A stretch of DNA of 64,000 nucleotides. Origin: Liquidambar formosana (taxonomy: Eukaryota > Streptophyta > Magnoliopsida > Saxifragales > Altingiaceae). The stretch spans positions 806,001-870,000 of the forward strand of contig CM077834.1 in assembly GCA_039720395.1 (NCBI GenBank), written 5' to 3'. Positions 36,501-46,623 of this stretch are shown piece after piece (the first letter of the stretch is position 1; the number at the start of each line of letters is the position of its first letter). Both the position numbers and the translations under genes were made by a program. Below the pieces are notes generated by a model. It was not told the origin of the DNA, ran no database searches, and was given only the letters and a program-made list of their open reading frames with translations.

Positions 36501-39500
36501 TGTAGTTTACGACATATGATTGGTGTGGTGACTTATCTAGTCCTTAAAACTTGCCTGTGTTTAAAATGGCATATCGATCTTGACATTACTTGATCATTAA
36601 TATGTAGAAAATTTCATTTAGCCTGAATTTATGACATTAACACTTATTTGGAGTGATGAATGGCATGAACTCAGGAAGGAAGTCAAATCGAAGAGAGCTC
36701 AGATGATGATGAAGTTCCAGAGATCTCTAAATGGGAATCAATAATATGGCTTTCAATTTTGACTTGTTGGATCTCAGTCTTATCAGAATATCTAGTTGGC
36801 ACCATAGAGGTAATGAAGGCTTGTTCACTTTTCCTGGGTTGATTAGGTGGATACCTTGAAATTTCTGTTATTATAATCTTCAGTCTTCACTCAAAAAAGG
36901 ACCAAGTTGGTTTCATAAAGAATTATGTACGATTTTCATTTTCGCCTTATGCATATAGGGGCCATTTAAGTAGATCTCTTGATTACTAGATGTTAATTGT
37001 TGTAATGTGGTCAATGCGAGCTCAGCATGTACTAGCTCCACTTGTGTCTGGTTTAGGGCTATTGATTGGGATGAAGACGGAGCAAGGTTGCATTATATAG
37101 ATAGCTAGTGTTTGACCTATAGTTAAAACCTTATGAAAATGAATCATTGACATAAACCATATAAACAATGGTCTCAATTTGATTGTTGGGATTCATTATC
37201 ATTGAGAAGTCTTACATCCCACATAGTATAAAATATAAATATTGAGGTTTATATGGCTTCATATACCTGTTTGGGTCCTTCACTTAATAGCTTAGGTTAT
37301 TGGGCTGGAAACTTAACATGACATCAAAGCCCGTCGTTGTTGTGTTTTTGGGCCCGTTTCTGTTTGTGAGCCCACCTTTGTCGTCTACATGACAGCCTGT
37401 TCTTGTCTTTTTAGGCCACATCTCGTGAGGGGGAGTGTTGAGAAGTCTCACATCCCACATCATATAAATATCGAGTTTCATATAAGTGTTTAGGCCTTCC
37501 ACCTAAAGCTCAGGTTATTGGGTTGGAAACTTAATAATTATATTTCATTATAGTAGTATCTTTTCGGACTGTAAGTAATGAGTTTCCACGAGTTTTCATT
37601 AGAAAGAAAACTTCTTTGACAGGATAATAGAATGGAGTAACTTCTTTAGCAGGATAGTAGAATGGAAGTTCCATTGATATTGTTTTCTGAGGTTTTTTTC
37701 CCCCCCTGATTTTATGTTTATGAGCTTCCTGGTGTGGTGTCTGTTTTGTAGGGAGCATCTACTGACTGGAAAATTCCAGTTTCATTTATTAGTGTTATCT
37801 TGCTCCCAATTGTAGGGAATGCAGCCGAGCATGCAAGTGCCATTATGTTCGCCATGAAAGACAAGCTTGTATGCATTTGATCTGAATTGCTTTTCCTACC
37901 TCTTTTGTTATTTTCCTGGCTATAATTCACTTGAGTTTTGCTGCAGGACATTTCTTTGGGAGTGGCAATAGGGTCATCAACACAGATATCTATGTTTGGG
38001 GTAGGTATTAAGTATTGGATATATCCATTTTGGTATGTATGCTACATGTTTTGAGTTTCCAGGATAAGGCTTTGTTCAGTTCAGTTGTATTTTATAGAAA
38101 AAAAATTGATTCAGATTGAATCATCATTAAGTTTGTAGCTGGGCTCAGGGATGTGTAGAACTGTCTTTCTTAATACGTCAATTAAGTACTCCCTTGTGGT
38201 AGCAAAGTCACTCTTTCTAAGATAACAGCTTGATATGCAGTGATAACTCCTGAGTCTTGAGTTCTGGAGTTAGAAGTAGAACAGATACAGCGTCTTTTTC
38301 CCCGTTGTATTGCAAATGAATATGTAAGATAAGCTGACTTGATATGACCTAATGATTATCTAATTCTCATTTGATGGTTGAGGATAATGCGGATAGTTTT
38401 GTTGGGTCATAAAAGTAGGCAACTTCTTGCAAGTTGCATTGGTTATAACTTAATTAAGCCTCCTTTAACAGATTGTGCTTTCTCCTTTTGAGTTGTGCAT
38501 TTATTGTATCATGGCAGCTATCGTTCTTTGATCTTAGATTCATTGTAAGAGACAATTAGAGATCTTCCATTGTTAGATTATGCATCATTTATTAGCCTTT
38601 GGCTTTGTTAATTAGAGTATTCTCAAATATTCGTTCCATGTTATTATGAAACTGGTGTATCCTTCCAACCCCCTTGCTTACCCCCCACAGCCTCGCCCCC
38701 CTTTTTTAAAAGGAAAGTTCATGGTTTTTAGGGGTGTTAAGTGATCCAAACTACTTGAGCTCAACTTGTGTTGGGATCACTTGGAGCTTGTTCATATGAG
38801 AAACAAGTTAAGTTCTTTTTTTTTTTTTCTTTTAAGCTTGTTAGTATCTTGAGTCAAGTATGAGCAATGGGCTACTTGGCTTAGTGGGTTCGCATGAAAC
38901 CTGCAGCATAATGGTCGAAGATGGGGTTCAACTTACGAGTCTCATGTCCAGGGTTCAAATCTCTCTCCCCTTGCATGTTTTGCAGCGATTTCAATACGAA
39001 CTGATGGGATTTGAGCTAATTTGAGTTCATCCAAGCTTTGAAGACGAACTGAGTTGATCTCAAGCATTTAATATACGGAATGAGTCAAACTCAATTAAAG
39101 ATCTTAAGAAATTACTCAAGCTCGGCTTTTCTCTTCCCTTACATGTTTTGCAGCGATTTCAAACTATTTTCAGGCTTAACAGCTGGGGCTCAGCCAAACT
39201 TAAGTTCATCTTAAGCTTCCCAGCTGAGCCGATCCAATCCAATCCCAAGCCTTTATCATAAAAACATTCCTAGCTCAATCAAAGTTCTTAAGAAATGACT
39301 CGAGCTCAAGCCAAGCTCTAGCAGTATCCTTCACCAAGTTGACCTCAAGCAGCTATATACTCTGCTTGACTTGGCTCATTTGCAGTTTTAATTTTGTGCA
39401 GTAAGTATTACACCTTGTCAGCTATGTCAGCAGGTTAACAAATTTATAATCTCAAAAGTGAAGAATTGATGATAATGGTGTCTACCATCATGAGCCTTTT

Positions 39501-42034
39501 TCATTTCAAACGGATTTTGGTTCGATCTTCTTTGACAGGAATACGTTAAAGTCCGCATTCACTATCTTGTGATCGTGTTTTTATCCGGATTTATTGCATG
39601 ACTTTGATTCCTATTATGCTTCCTTTTGAGTGTGATATGATGTATCTCCTGGCACGGAAAATGCACCTTCTAAGATGATTTTATTCCCAATAATGATAAC
39701 AAAATCAAGGAATACAAATCTTGTGTGTAGTAGTATGTGCTATTGGAGAGATGGTTTCTGGAAATGTAGGTGGAATGGTGATTTAAAGTCTGATACTCTT
39801 TTCTCATGTTTGTTTTACTTTTGCATTTATCTGTAGTCAAGAGCAGGGTCAAGAATTTATCATCTGATTAAATTGTTCGAGTGTCTGTCATGGTCATTGG
39901 AGTGTGTTTGATATGATTTTGCCTTTCCTCCTTAGATGGATTTTGCATTAATGAAATATTTGTAGGTGGAATGGTGATTTAAAGTCTGATACTCTTTTTC
40001 TCATGTTTGTTTTACTTTTGCATTCATCTGTAGTCAAGAGCAGGGTCAAGAATTTATCATCTGCTTAAATTGTTTGAGTGTCTATCATGGTCATTGGAGT
40101 GTGTTTGATATGATTTTGCCTTTCCTCCTTAGATGGATTTTGCATTAATGAAATATTTGTATAGCAAGTCGATACTTGATGTTGATTATTGTTACATTAT
40201 TTATAATGTTTTATTTTTTTTCTTGGAAGACATACCTTCTAAAATCTGTACTATTGTTATTTCTGCAGATTCCTATTTGTGTGGTTATTGGATGGATGAT
40301 GGGGCGCCCTATGGACTTAAATTTTCAGCTTTTTGAGACAGCAACACTTTTTATTACTGTCTTAGTCGTAGCCTTCTTGCTGCAGGTTTGTATTTTTATA
40401 AACTAAGAAAAATAATCTCTGTTCTTTAGTATGGTGATTATTAAAAATCATGGAAGATTCAACTTTAAAGCCGCCTGGCGATGAAATATTGGAAACTCCA
40501 CCATCTGAGTTGGCTTGTTTGCCCATTTATTTTTCTTATAAGCTATTTGATTTATTTTTTCTTGATTTGGGCCCCTTTATGCAGTTCCTTATTGTTTCTT
40601 CTATCGTTTATTCCTTAAAACATTCCGCATGTATCTTTCATGTTTTGTTTGCAGGAAGGAACTTCTAATTACTTTAAAGGATTAATGCTCATTCTTTGCT
40701 ATCTGATAGTCGCTGCAAGTTTCTTTGTTCATGAAGATCCTGCTTCAGTTGGTCAGTTTTTTACTGAAAGCAATCCTTCATTCATTTGAAACAAAAATTT
40801 AATCATATTCTTTTAATACTTAATAAACTTTCCAGTAATCACTTGCTTATTTGCATGGTAGCACATGTAGGAAATTTCTGCACATGTTATGGTGTAACAA
40901 TGTTATGTGTAGTAGATTGTTATTTAAGTTTTTTCCTTATTTTAATGTGCCAATTATTTAGCTTTCATGTTTTTATGAACTCTTTGGATTTTTTTATTTT
41001 TTTTATTTTTTTAAAGATATAATTGTGGGGATAGTCCAACATATGGTGTTAATAGGCTTGATACAGTCATATAGATGGGATTGGAAATGAGCAGAAATTT
41101 GAGAGATTTATGGGAACCAACTTGATTTAATGATGTTATCTGATAGGTAGACTTTGGTATGGATTATTTCTTTGGTATTATTAGTTTCTGTACCATTTGG
41201 TTGGCCTAGTTAATTGGACAGCATTGTTTTAAAAAGCTCTTTTGAGGCTCGCCTTGGGGCAAGGCTCTTCAAAAACGCGTTAAGGCTTTAAAAATTAAGC
41301 AAGGCTCTCATTAGGCATACACCTCACCAGCCAAGGCATAATAGTCTAAGGTGCGCTTTTTACGCCTTAGCACATCAGGCGTACGCCTAATGCGACTTTT
41401 GTTAAACCTTTTGATTTAATTCTTATTTTTGTATGTTATTTGAATGCATTAAATAAGTTTCAACCATGTTTAATTTATTTTTATACATTTTATATCAAAC
41501 CATGTATATTAGTAGAATTATGTTCAGACTTTTTTTTTACATGTTTATGTATAATTTTTGTATGACTTGATCCATGATGCAATATGAACTTTTATCTTTA
41601 AATTACTATACTACTATGATATTAAATGTCCCAAAAATGTTTATATACTTTTTTAGTCTTGGTGGTATTTATTAATTTTCAAAATGCCTACTTTTTTTCT
41701 CTCTCTCTCTCCCTTTTTAAAAGTGAAAATTGCTAATTGAAAGGCTTACACCTTATGCCTTGAGGCTTATGCCTCGCTTTGCAAGGAGTAAAATGTCTCG
41801 CCTAACACTTTCACCTTTAAAAACATTTGGACTCATGAATTATATGACATCGATTATTCAACCGGTGGGCCCCTTGGATGATTCACTGGATTTCCTCATT
41901 CCAATTTGTCTGCTTGAAATATATTCTAATTTTATTCCACTGTAATAATTCCTTTGCTTGTAGTGTGCTCGGGAACATTTTATTAACCAGTACTGAAATG
42001 TGATTTTGCAGGGGAAAAGCAACCACAACCATAG
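31442..42034 (+). CDS. Vacuolar cation/proton exchanger, CAX2/CAX5 type
   Basis: Twelve exons: 31442-31486, 31584-31832, 31917-31984, 32076-32104, 33277-33473, 33649-33846, 36675-36809, 37752-37868, 37947-38000, 40269-40385, 40655-40751, 42012-42034; 1329 nt, 442 residues, close to the usual CAX length. CAX proteins load Ca2+ and Mn2+ into the vacuole in exchange for protons. The two cation-selecting repeats are present: [13 protein letters not shown] (c-1, residues 132-144) and [17 protein letters not shown] (c-2, from 329), followed by [15 protein letters not shown]. An acidic ESSDDDE stretch separates the halves, as in the family. The soluble N-terminus of about 70 residues corresponds to the autoinhibitory tail. 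The exon 6 acceptor has a weak pyrimidine tract, and the 23-nt last exon is the least certain. Introns are full of small transposons. Confidence 0.95.
33498..33573. repeat. (TA)n/(TG)n/(CA)n compound microsatellite
   Basis: TATG and TG repeats followed by ACAC, so the tract is partly self-complementary. It lies in CAX intron 5, 25 bp after the exon 5 donor. Confidence 0.9.
33971..34248 (+). mobile_element. TRIM (miniature LTR retrotransposon), CAX intron 6
   Basis: A complete 278-bp element. Two 72-bp direct terminal repeats (33971-34042 and 34177-34248) both start TGTTAGCT; the right one ends CTAACA. The flanks are a perfect 5-bp target duplication, CTATC (33966-33970 and 34249-34253). After the left repeat, TATTATCGAAGCTC resembles the TGGTATCAGAGC initiator-tRNA-Met primer site. 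GTGAGGGGGAG before the right repeat is the polypurine tract. No coding capacity, as expected for a TRIM. Confidence 0.9.
34530..34640 (-). mobile_element. L1-type LINE 3' end fragment
   Basis: Read on the minus strand, it ends in TCTTGTATATGTCTTATGTACGAGGG, then TTTTTTAATACATATCTTTACC and an A-rich tail. This closely parallels the 3' end of the LINE at 35893-36384. Only the terminal 3' UTR is present. Confidence 0.6.
35893..36384 (-). mobile_element. 5'-truncated L1 LINE, zf-RVT end, CAX intron 6
   Basis: On the minus strand the 5' part encodes the zinc-binding C-terminus of plant L1 ORF2: a VDHLFIHC motif, then [12 protein letters not shown] and [14 protein letters not shown], interrupted by at least one frameshift or stop. 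It continues into a 3' UTR and an A-rich tail. The flanks carry the direct repeat TCAAACCTT (35884-35892 and 36385-36393), a likely target duplication, so this is one truncated insertion. Confidence 0.82.
37200..37536 (+). mobile_element. Second TRIM, different family, CAX intron 7
   Basis: Terminal repeats at about 37200-37318 and 37436-37536 share TTGAGAAGTCTYACATCCCA and end GGAAACTTAAYA. The flanks are a perfect ATTAT target duplication (37195-37199, 37537-37541). TGACATCAAAGC after the left repeat is a degenerate initiator-tRNA-Met primer site, and GTGAGGGGGAG precedes the right repeat. The outer left dinucleotide has mutated from TG to CA. No coding capacity. Confidence 0.85.
38731..39400. 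repeat. Degenerate interspersed repeat with SINE-like segment
   Basis: CAX intron 9 sequence with repeated CTTGAGCTCAA, CAAGCT and GAGCTT motifs in both orientations, typical of old plant DNA-transposon debris. Within it, 38870-38985 carries A-box-like (TTGGCTTAGTGGGTTCGC) and B-box-like (CAGGGTTCAAATCTC) motifs suggesting an embedded SINE. Boundaries are not clear. Confidence 0.4.
39765..40156. repeat. 196-bp tandem duplication in CAX intron 9
   Basis: 39765-39960 and 39961-40156 are near-identical copies starting TGTAGGTGGAATGGTG and ending GAAATATT. The few differences suggest a recent event. It lies 110 bp before the exon 10 acceptor and does not touch coding sequence. Confidence 0.92.
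41225..41828. mobile_element. Non-autonomous DNA transposon-like repeat (GCCT-rich ends)
   Basis: Left end TTGTTTTAAAAAGCTC followed by GAGGCTCGCCTTGGGGCAAGGC; right end has the inverted counterpart (GGCTTATGCCTCGC, then CACCTTTAAAAACA). The middle is AT-rich. Such GCCTYGCC-ended elements are common in plant introns; the superfamily is not certain. It lies in CAX intron 11. Confidence 0.55.
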
Positions 42035-42111
42035 TCAATGAAGCCGTGGATTTGTGTGGTGGATCTCCTACAGTTTTGTTCTATTTATTGTTAATATTAT
42101 TTTAGTTTTTC

Positions 42112-42147
<36 letters not shown>

Positions 42148-42238
42148 TTGGTGCCATCTCAACTAGTAAACTAATGGTATAATGTAAGACCAGTCTTAGG
42201 ATTGGATTAAATATTCTTGGGTATATTTACTAGAAGAC

Positions 42239-42284
42239 ACTCGTAGGTTATCACTCGTAGGATTAAATATGATAACCTACGAGT
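42239..42284. repeat. Perfect 15-bp inverted repeat (hairpin)
   Basis: Arms ACTCGTAGGTTATCA (42239-42253) and the exact complement (42270-42284) with a 16-bp loop, about 205 bp after the CAX stop codon. It could form a stem in a long 3' UTR or be a small transposon relic. Confidence 0.85.
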
Positions 42285-42988
42285 ATTCATTTGTACATTT
42301 TGAAACAAAATCTGTTTCGATTGGCGGGTTTGCTTTTGTCCAGTGACAGTGACTAGTGAGCACTGGTTAAGTTTTTTTTTTTCTTTTTTTCCTTCACAAT
42401 TGATAGAATCTACCTTTATCTCCTAACACGGTAACACTCCCTTATTATCAACAAATGGGTATCAAAGCTTTGTTTATAACTGAGGAGAATATAATTAGAT
42501 GATCATAAAAATCCCCATGTCATCGTTGAAAAAAGGACCAAGTCTCAACATAAGATGGTTCCAGTTATTGGTATTATGTATTACAGACTTATAGTAAGCC
42601 AATATCAACCTGATTGGATTGACCAATAAATACATATATTCTTGGCCATTAATGTCACATTTTCCTTTGGGGGATTTTAAAAATACCATACACGAGGTGA
42701 GTGTAAAGAAGTAAGGGGTGTGGAATCTAACTCTTGCGTCTGCTCGAGCAGCCCGTATACGGGTTACCCAGCATTTTCGTTAGGTTAAACGCTGACAGAC
42801 TCCATGGCATCCCTATCTTGGATATCTGCACATCTCCTGACTTAGTAATATCGTTATAGCTATTGATCTGTACAATCTTCCTGAAATCTCCACAAAAGCA
42901 TCCCTCATTAATGATTTCTCAAATGGGAGATTTTGACTATTATAAGTGTCAACCCCATTGGAACTTCCTCATCATTGTGTTTAATCTG

Positions 42989-43549
42989 ATGGCCTCTCCT
43001 TGCTGCTCTCTGCTTTTTCTCCTTTTACATCTCCTTTTCTTACAGTTCCATCACTCTTGTTCCACACTGTTACTGAATCCAAATGATGCATCCCCACTGG
43101 TCACCCAAGTTTGCCAACAAAGCAAATATTATGAATTTTGCATCAAAACCCTCAATTCGGACCCTCGTGCCGCCACAGCAGATCTCAAAGGCATTGCTCA
43201 TGTCTCTTTTGAGCAATCCTTGTCTAGTGCTAATGACACTAATGCTTTCATTGCCCAGTTGCTTAAGAATGCTACAGACCCAGGAATGAAGCAAGGGCTT
43301 GACCATTGCAGCATTAATTATGGTGGATCAGTTTATGCACTGCAGCAATCTATCAAGGATTTGGATGATAATGATTATAATGCAATGGCTAAGCTTTCGG
43401 GGATTGCCAATGAAAACGCCCGCGATTGTGAGCGTGCATTTATTGAAGGACCAACCCATCAATCACCATTAACAAGCAGGAATGTGGTACTCGTACAGCT
43501 CTCTGATATCTCTGATGTGATCACTCTTCTTCTTGTCAGGTCAATGTGA
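42989..43549 (+). CDS. Invertase/pectin methylesterase inhibitor (PMEI domain)
   Basis: Single exon, 186 residues from the ATG at 42989. An in-frame ATG at 42863 exists, but only the later one places a signal peptide (about residues 1-25, Leu-rich) at the N-terminus. PMEI-family proteins are secreted four-helix bundles that block cell-wall or vacuolar invertase, or pectin methylesterase. The four structural cysteines are at 42, 51, 107 and 147; the first pair has the diagnostic C-x8-C spacing. Motifs CIKTLNSDPRAATADLKGIA and NARDCERAF are typical. It most resembles putative invertase inhibitors of the Pla a 1-like group; sequence alone does not separate invertase from PME targets. It lies 955 bp after CAX in the same orientation. 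Confidence 0.92.
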   Translation: MASPCCSLLFLLLHLLFLQFHHSCSTLLLNPNDASPLVTQVCQQSKYYEFCIKTLNSDPRAATADLKGIAHVSFEQSLSSANDTNAFIAQLLKNATDPGMKQGLDHCSINYGGSVYALQQSIKDLDDNDYNAMAKLSGIANENARDCERAFIEGPTHQSPLTSRNVVLVQLSDISDVITLLLVRSM

Positions 43550-45402
43550 ATGTATCCGTCAATTGCTTTTGTTGGCGATTAATAACGGTTTTGTTTCGCT
43601 TGCCACCAGGCAAGTGCATCTTAAAATCAAAGTTGATTAATCCATTTTGCCCCAAAAAACTCAGGACCGGCCTTGTAGCAGCTCATCATCATTTTTCATT
43701 TTCATAAAGCCAAAAAGACTAGCATTATTGTAAACTTGAAGCAATGGATCATGGAGCATGAGCCATGGACCACTTCAGCACCATTCCCTTACCGTGTCCT
43801 CACCTGACCTACTTATTTTTGTGATGAGAAGAAAGGAGAAGAAATGTCAAATTACTGAGTGTGGTGTGGAAAATATCGCCATCAATATTGGAGTGACGTA
43901 TAAAAATAAAACTTTCCTACATTAGAATTGACTACTGAGTCGTAAACAGAAAGCTCAATTATCAGCTACAAGTCGTCAATGTCGCCTTGTGTTCCCATAA
44001 GTTTTTGATTTTTTGCCTCTTGGGTGTCAACGAATCAAAAAAACATTACTAGAAACCTGTGGGCACACCTACACCCTTGAAGCCCCTATCCATAGATTTT
44101 ATATATCCCACTTGTCTCAAACTAGTTAAATATTGTTTAGTGTTTGGTAAACAAACAAGAGGGCCGAACCGGCCAGAAGGAAAGATGCCCTCTGGCCCAT
44201 CCATCTGAAATTGTGGGAACTCAAATCAGTATTATAAGGGTGATGATATTGCCAGCCCCATCCAAAAAAGAAAAGCTAGCCAACTTGAGGACCTTAAGAT
44301 GGGAAAACAGAGGTACTAAACCAAGAAAGAACATCAACAATCATTTACTTGGATGGGAAAACAGAGGTAGAAATGTCATCACATTATGGTAATTGGATAT
44401 TGGCGTGCTTTCAACTGCAAATGACAAAAATTAATTGTTTTTTCCTTGGTTTCAATCACTTACTTTGTTAAGGTGACAATTCCCATCCACCTACCCATGG
44501 ACCTGCAACCCAAGCAACAGCTAGTGCTTAGGGAAATAAGTAAAGAATATGAAGAGGTTTTTAATCACTTGGGAGAGTATATAATCCACATGTTGCTGGA
44601 CTGCTGGTTAAGGTTTCCTTGAATTTTGTGTTACATAGTCTTGTGGCTACCAAAGAAGCTGAACTTTATATAAGGTTTGTTTTTCTATTGGGGAAACAAT
44701 TGTATAGATAATTTTTCATTAATATAAATACCTATAATAGATAATAGTAAGTTATTATCATGGAACACAATCCATCGTATTACTATGTTTCCAATAATAT
44801 ATTGGGGAACTTCAGGGTAAAGATCTGTCATTAGACAAATACTCATCGAACAAATAAAAAAAGTCTGATAAAATCTCTCCAAAGAACAAAATAGTGCCCA
44901 CATAGCTTGACTTAAAACCGACAATGCAATGTACACGTAATAATCAGAGTAAACCAAAGCACACAAGAGACAAATCCCTATCATTATTCAATGGCAAACA
45001 TGACCAAAACGAGATAGGCCATGCCGTGATAGAATTGCAACTGACTATAAAATTACATAGTATTAGTACGTTGTTGTTTATTTATTGACTGATGCATAGG
45101 TATTACACAAAATAAGAACCGTCTCAGGATTTGCTTATGCAACTATGCCTAGGAAAATAATCATAGTTCGTAAAATGCAAGTCAATATCTCAATGACATG
45201 ACATGTTCTGAAGTGTATCATCATCTATCTTGAAAGATCTCATTGTCACTATCTCTGTGGGACAGAGGTATCCCTCTAGGAGATGAGACAAACTTGTCTT
45301 TGAAAATATAAATAGAGGTGTCTCTCTTGGGCAAATGCTATAGGCCAAACCAATGGGTGCAACATTTCCTCCAATAGATTCATGGCTAATAACTAATGTT
45401 GA

Positions 45403-45409
<7 letters not shown>

Positions 45410-45494
<85 letters not shown>
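45410..45494. repeat. (TA)n-(GA)n compound microsatellite
   Basis: About 45 bp of TA dinucleotides directly followed by about 38 bp of AG dinucleotides. Confidence 0.95.
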
Positions 45495-45497
<3 letters not shown>

Positions 45498-46339
45498 GGT
45501 TTCAATGACTGACCATAAGGCAATGGGAAAAGAATATATGAAAAGATTAATTGGGTTTCTTTTTTGATTCAAAGATTAATTGGCTTTCTTGTTTGATTCA
45601 AAGATTAATTGGGTTTCATGATGCGATGCAAGGCATGTCCTCCTCTCTTGTACATCCATCAAAATGCACTAGCTTAATATTTTCATTGGAACACCAGGCA
45701 GTAACCGCCCTAAACAAGATTCTAGCGGAAACGGCATTGTCCTGTCATACAGAATTCATGGTTTCTATTTTCTATCAGTGGAATTCATAAAAGACGGCAT
45801 TGACAAAAGAAAAGCAAGTAACCGCTGCTCCATTAAAGTCTTTTCATTTTAATTTAATATTTTATGGATAAACAACATGAATTCCAATCAACTACGACTT
45901 TCATTCTACATATGAGACACGTTTTCTTCAAAGATTAGGAACAACGTACTACTAACATTAATGGAACGGCATATAAATTTTTAGTTGTTTCACAATTATA
46001 CTGCTTTAGATTATTGAAGAAACAACTGTTAACAATTAATCAACACATAATATATGAATCAAATAATCAAATATGAACTAAATATAGAAGGACAATGCTA
46101 CTTCACCTATCTTTTGTCACCTACCTTTTGTGTCAAAAGTGCGTAAGTGAAAACAATGGCTTAACATGGAATAAAGAAAAGCTGCCATATATGGATGAGT
46201 GACAGAATGTGGGTGAAATAACATAGTTCATATAAAATCATAAACTGATTATAAATTAAAATTAAGATAAAAGAAATTAAATAAAATAGCGAGAGAAAAA
46301 ACGTAGCCTCTAATAATCTGAGAGGCACGACATTTGTTG

Positions 46340-46440
46340 TCCTAAAGCCGTATACGCCTTCCTACATTATTGACCAATTTCCTAACAACTTAAACTTTTC
46401 AGATTAAGTGGCGTTGAAGCCTACATGGAGTACCCTTCAT
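46340..46440 (+). mobile_element. TRIM terminal-repeat remnant
   Basis: TACATTATTGACC, CCTAACAACTTAA and TTAAGTGGCG occur in the same order as in the 72-bp repeat of the 33971 TRIM. Only one repeat is visible, so it may be a solo or degraded copy. Confidence 0.4.
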
Positions 46441-46623
46441 TGGTGAAGGTGTCTTTTCCATGTTAAAATGAACCTAGGAAGTTTTTTTTTTTTTTTATAG
46501 GAAAAAGAAAGTAATTAAGTAACATAATGTTTTATTGAATTACATCTGTGTCGGCAAATGGTCTGAGGGCCTTTATAATGGGTAAGGTATTGAAATTGAT
46601 TGCCTATAGTGAATGGGATAAAC

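Larger units (their letters stand above)
43550..46623. other. Intergenic, PMEI gene to amino acid permease
   Basis: Segments at 43680-44400 and 46430-46620 reappear, diverged, at 53780-55690 upstream of the permease pseudogene, so this is the parental copy of a second segmental duplication. 44685-45414 holds AT-rich sequence with unidentified minus-strand frames. 46340-46440 resembles a TRIM terminal repeat. Confidence 0.5.

Noticed and set aside
42863..42988. Upstream in-frame ATG for the PMEI-type inhibitor
   Set aside because: It would bury the signal peptide about 42 residues inside the protein; the ATG at 42989 gives a normal secretory N-terminus.
44685..45414. Minus-strand frames suggesting a membrane protein or transposon polyprotein
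   Set aside because: Short, separated by stops, and not recognisable; I could not connect them with splice sites.
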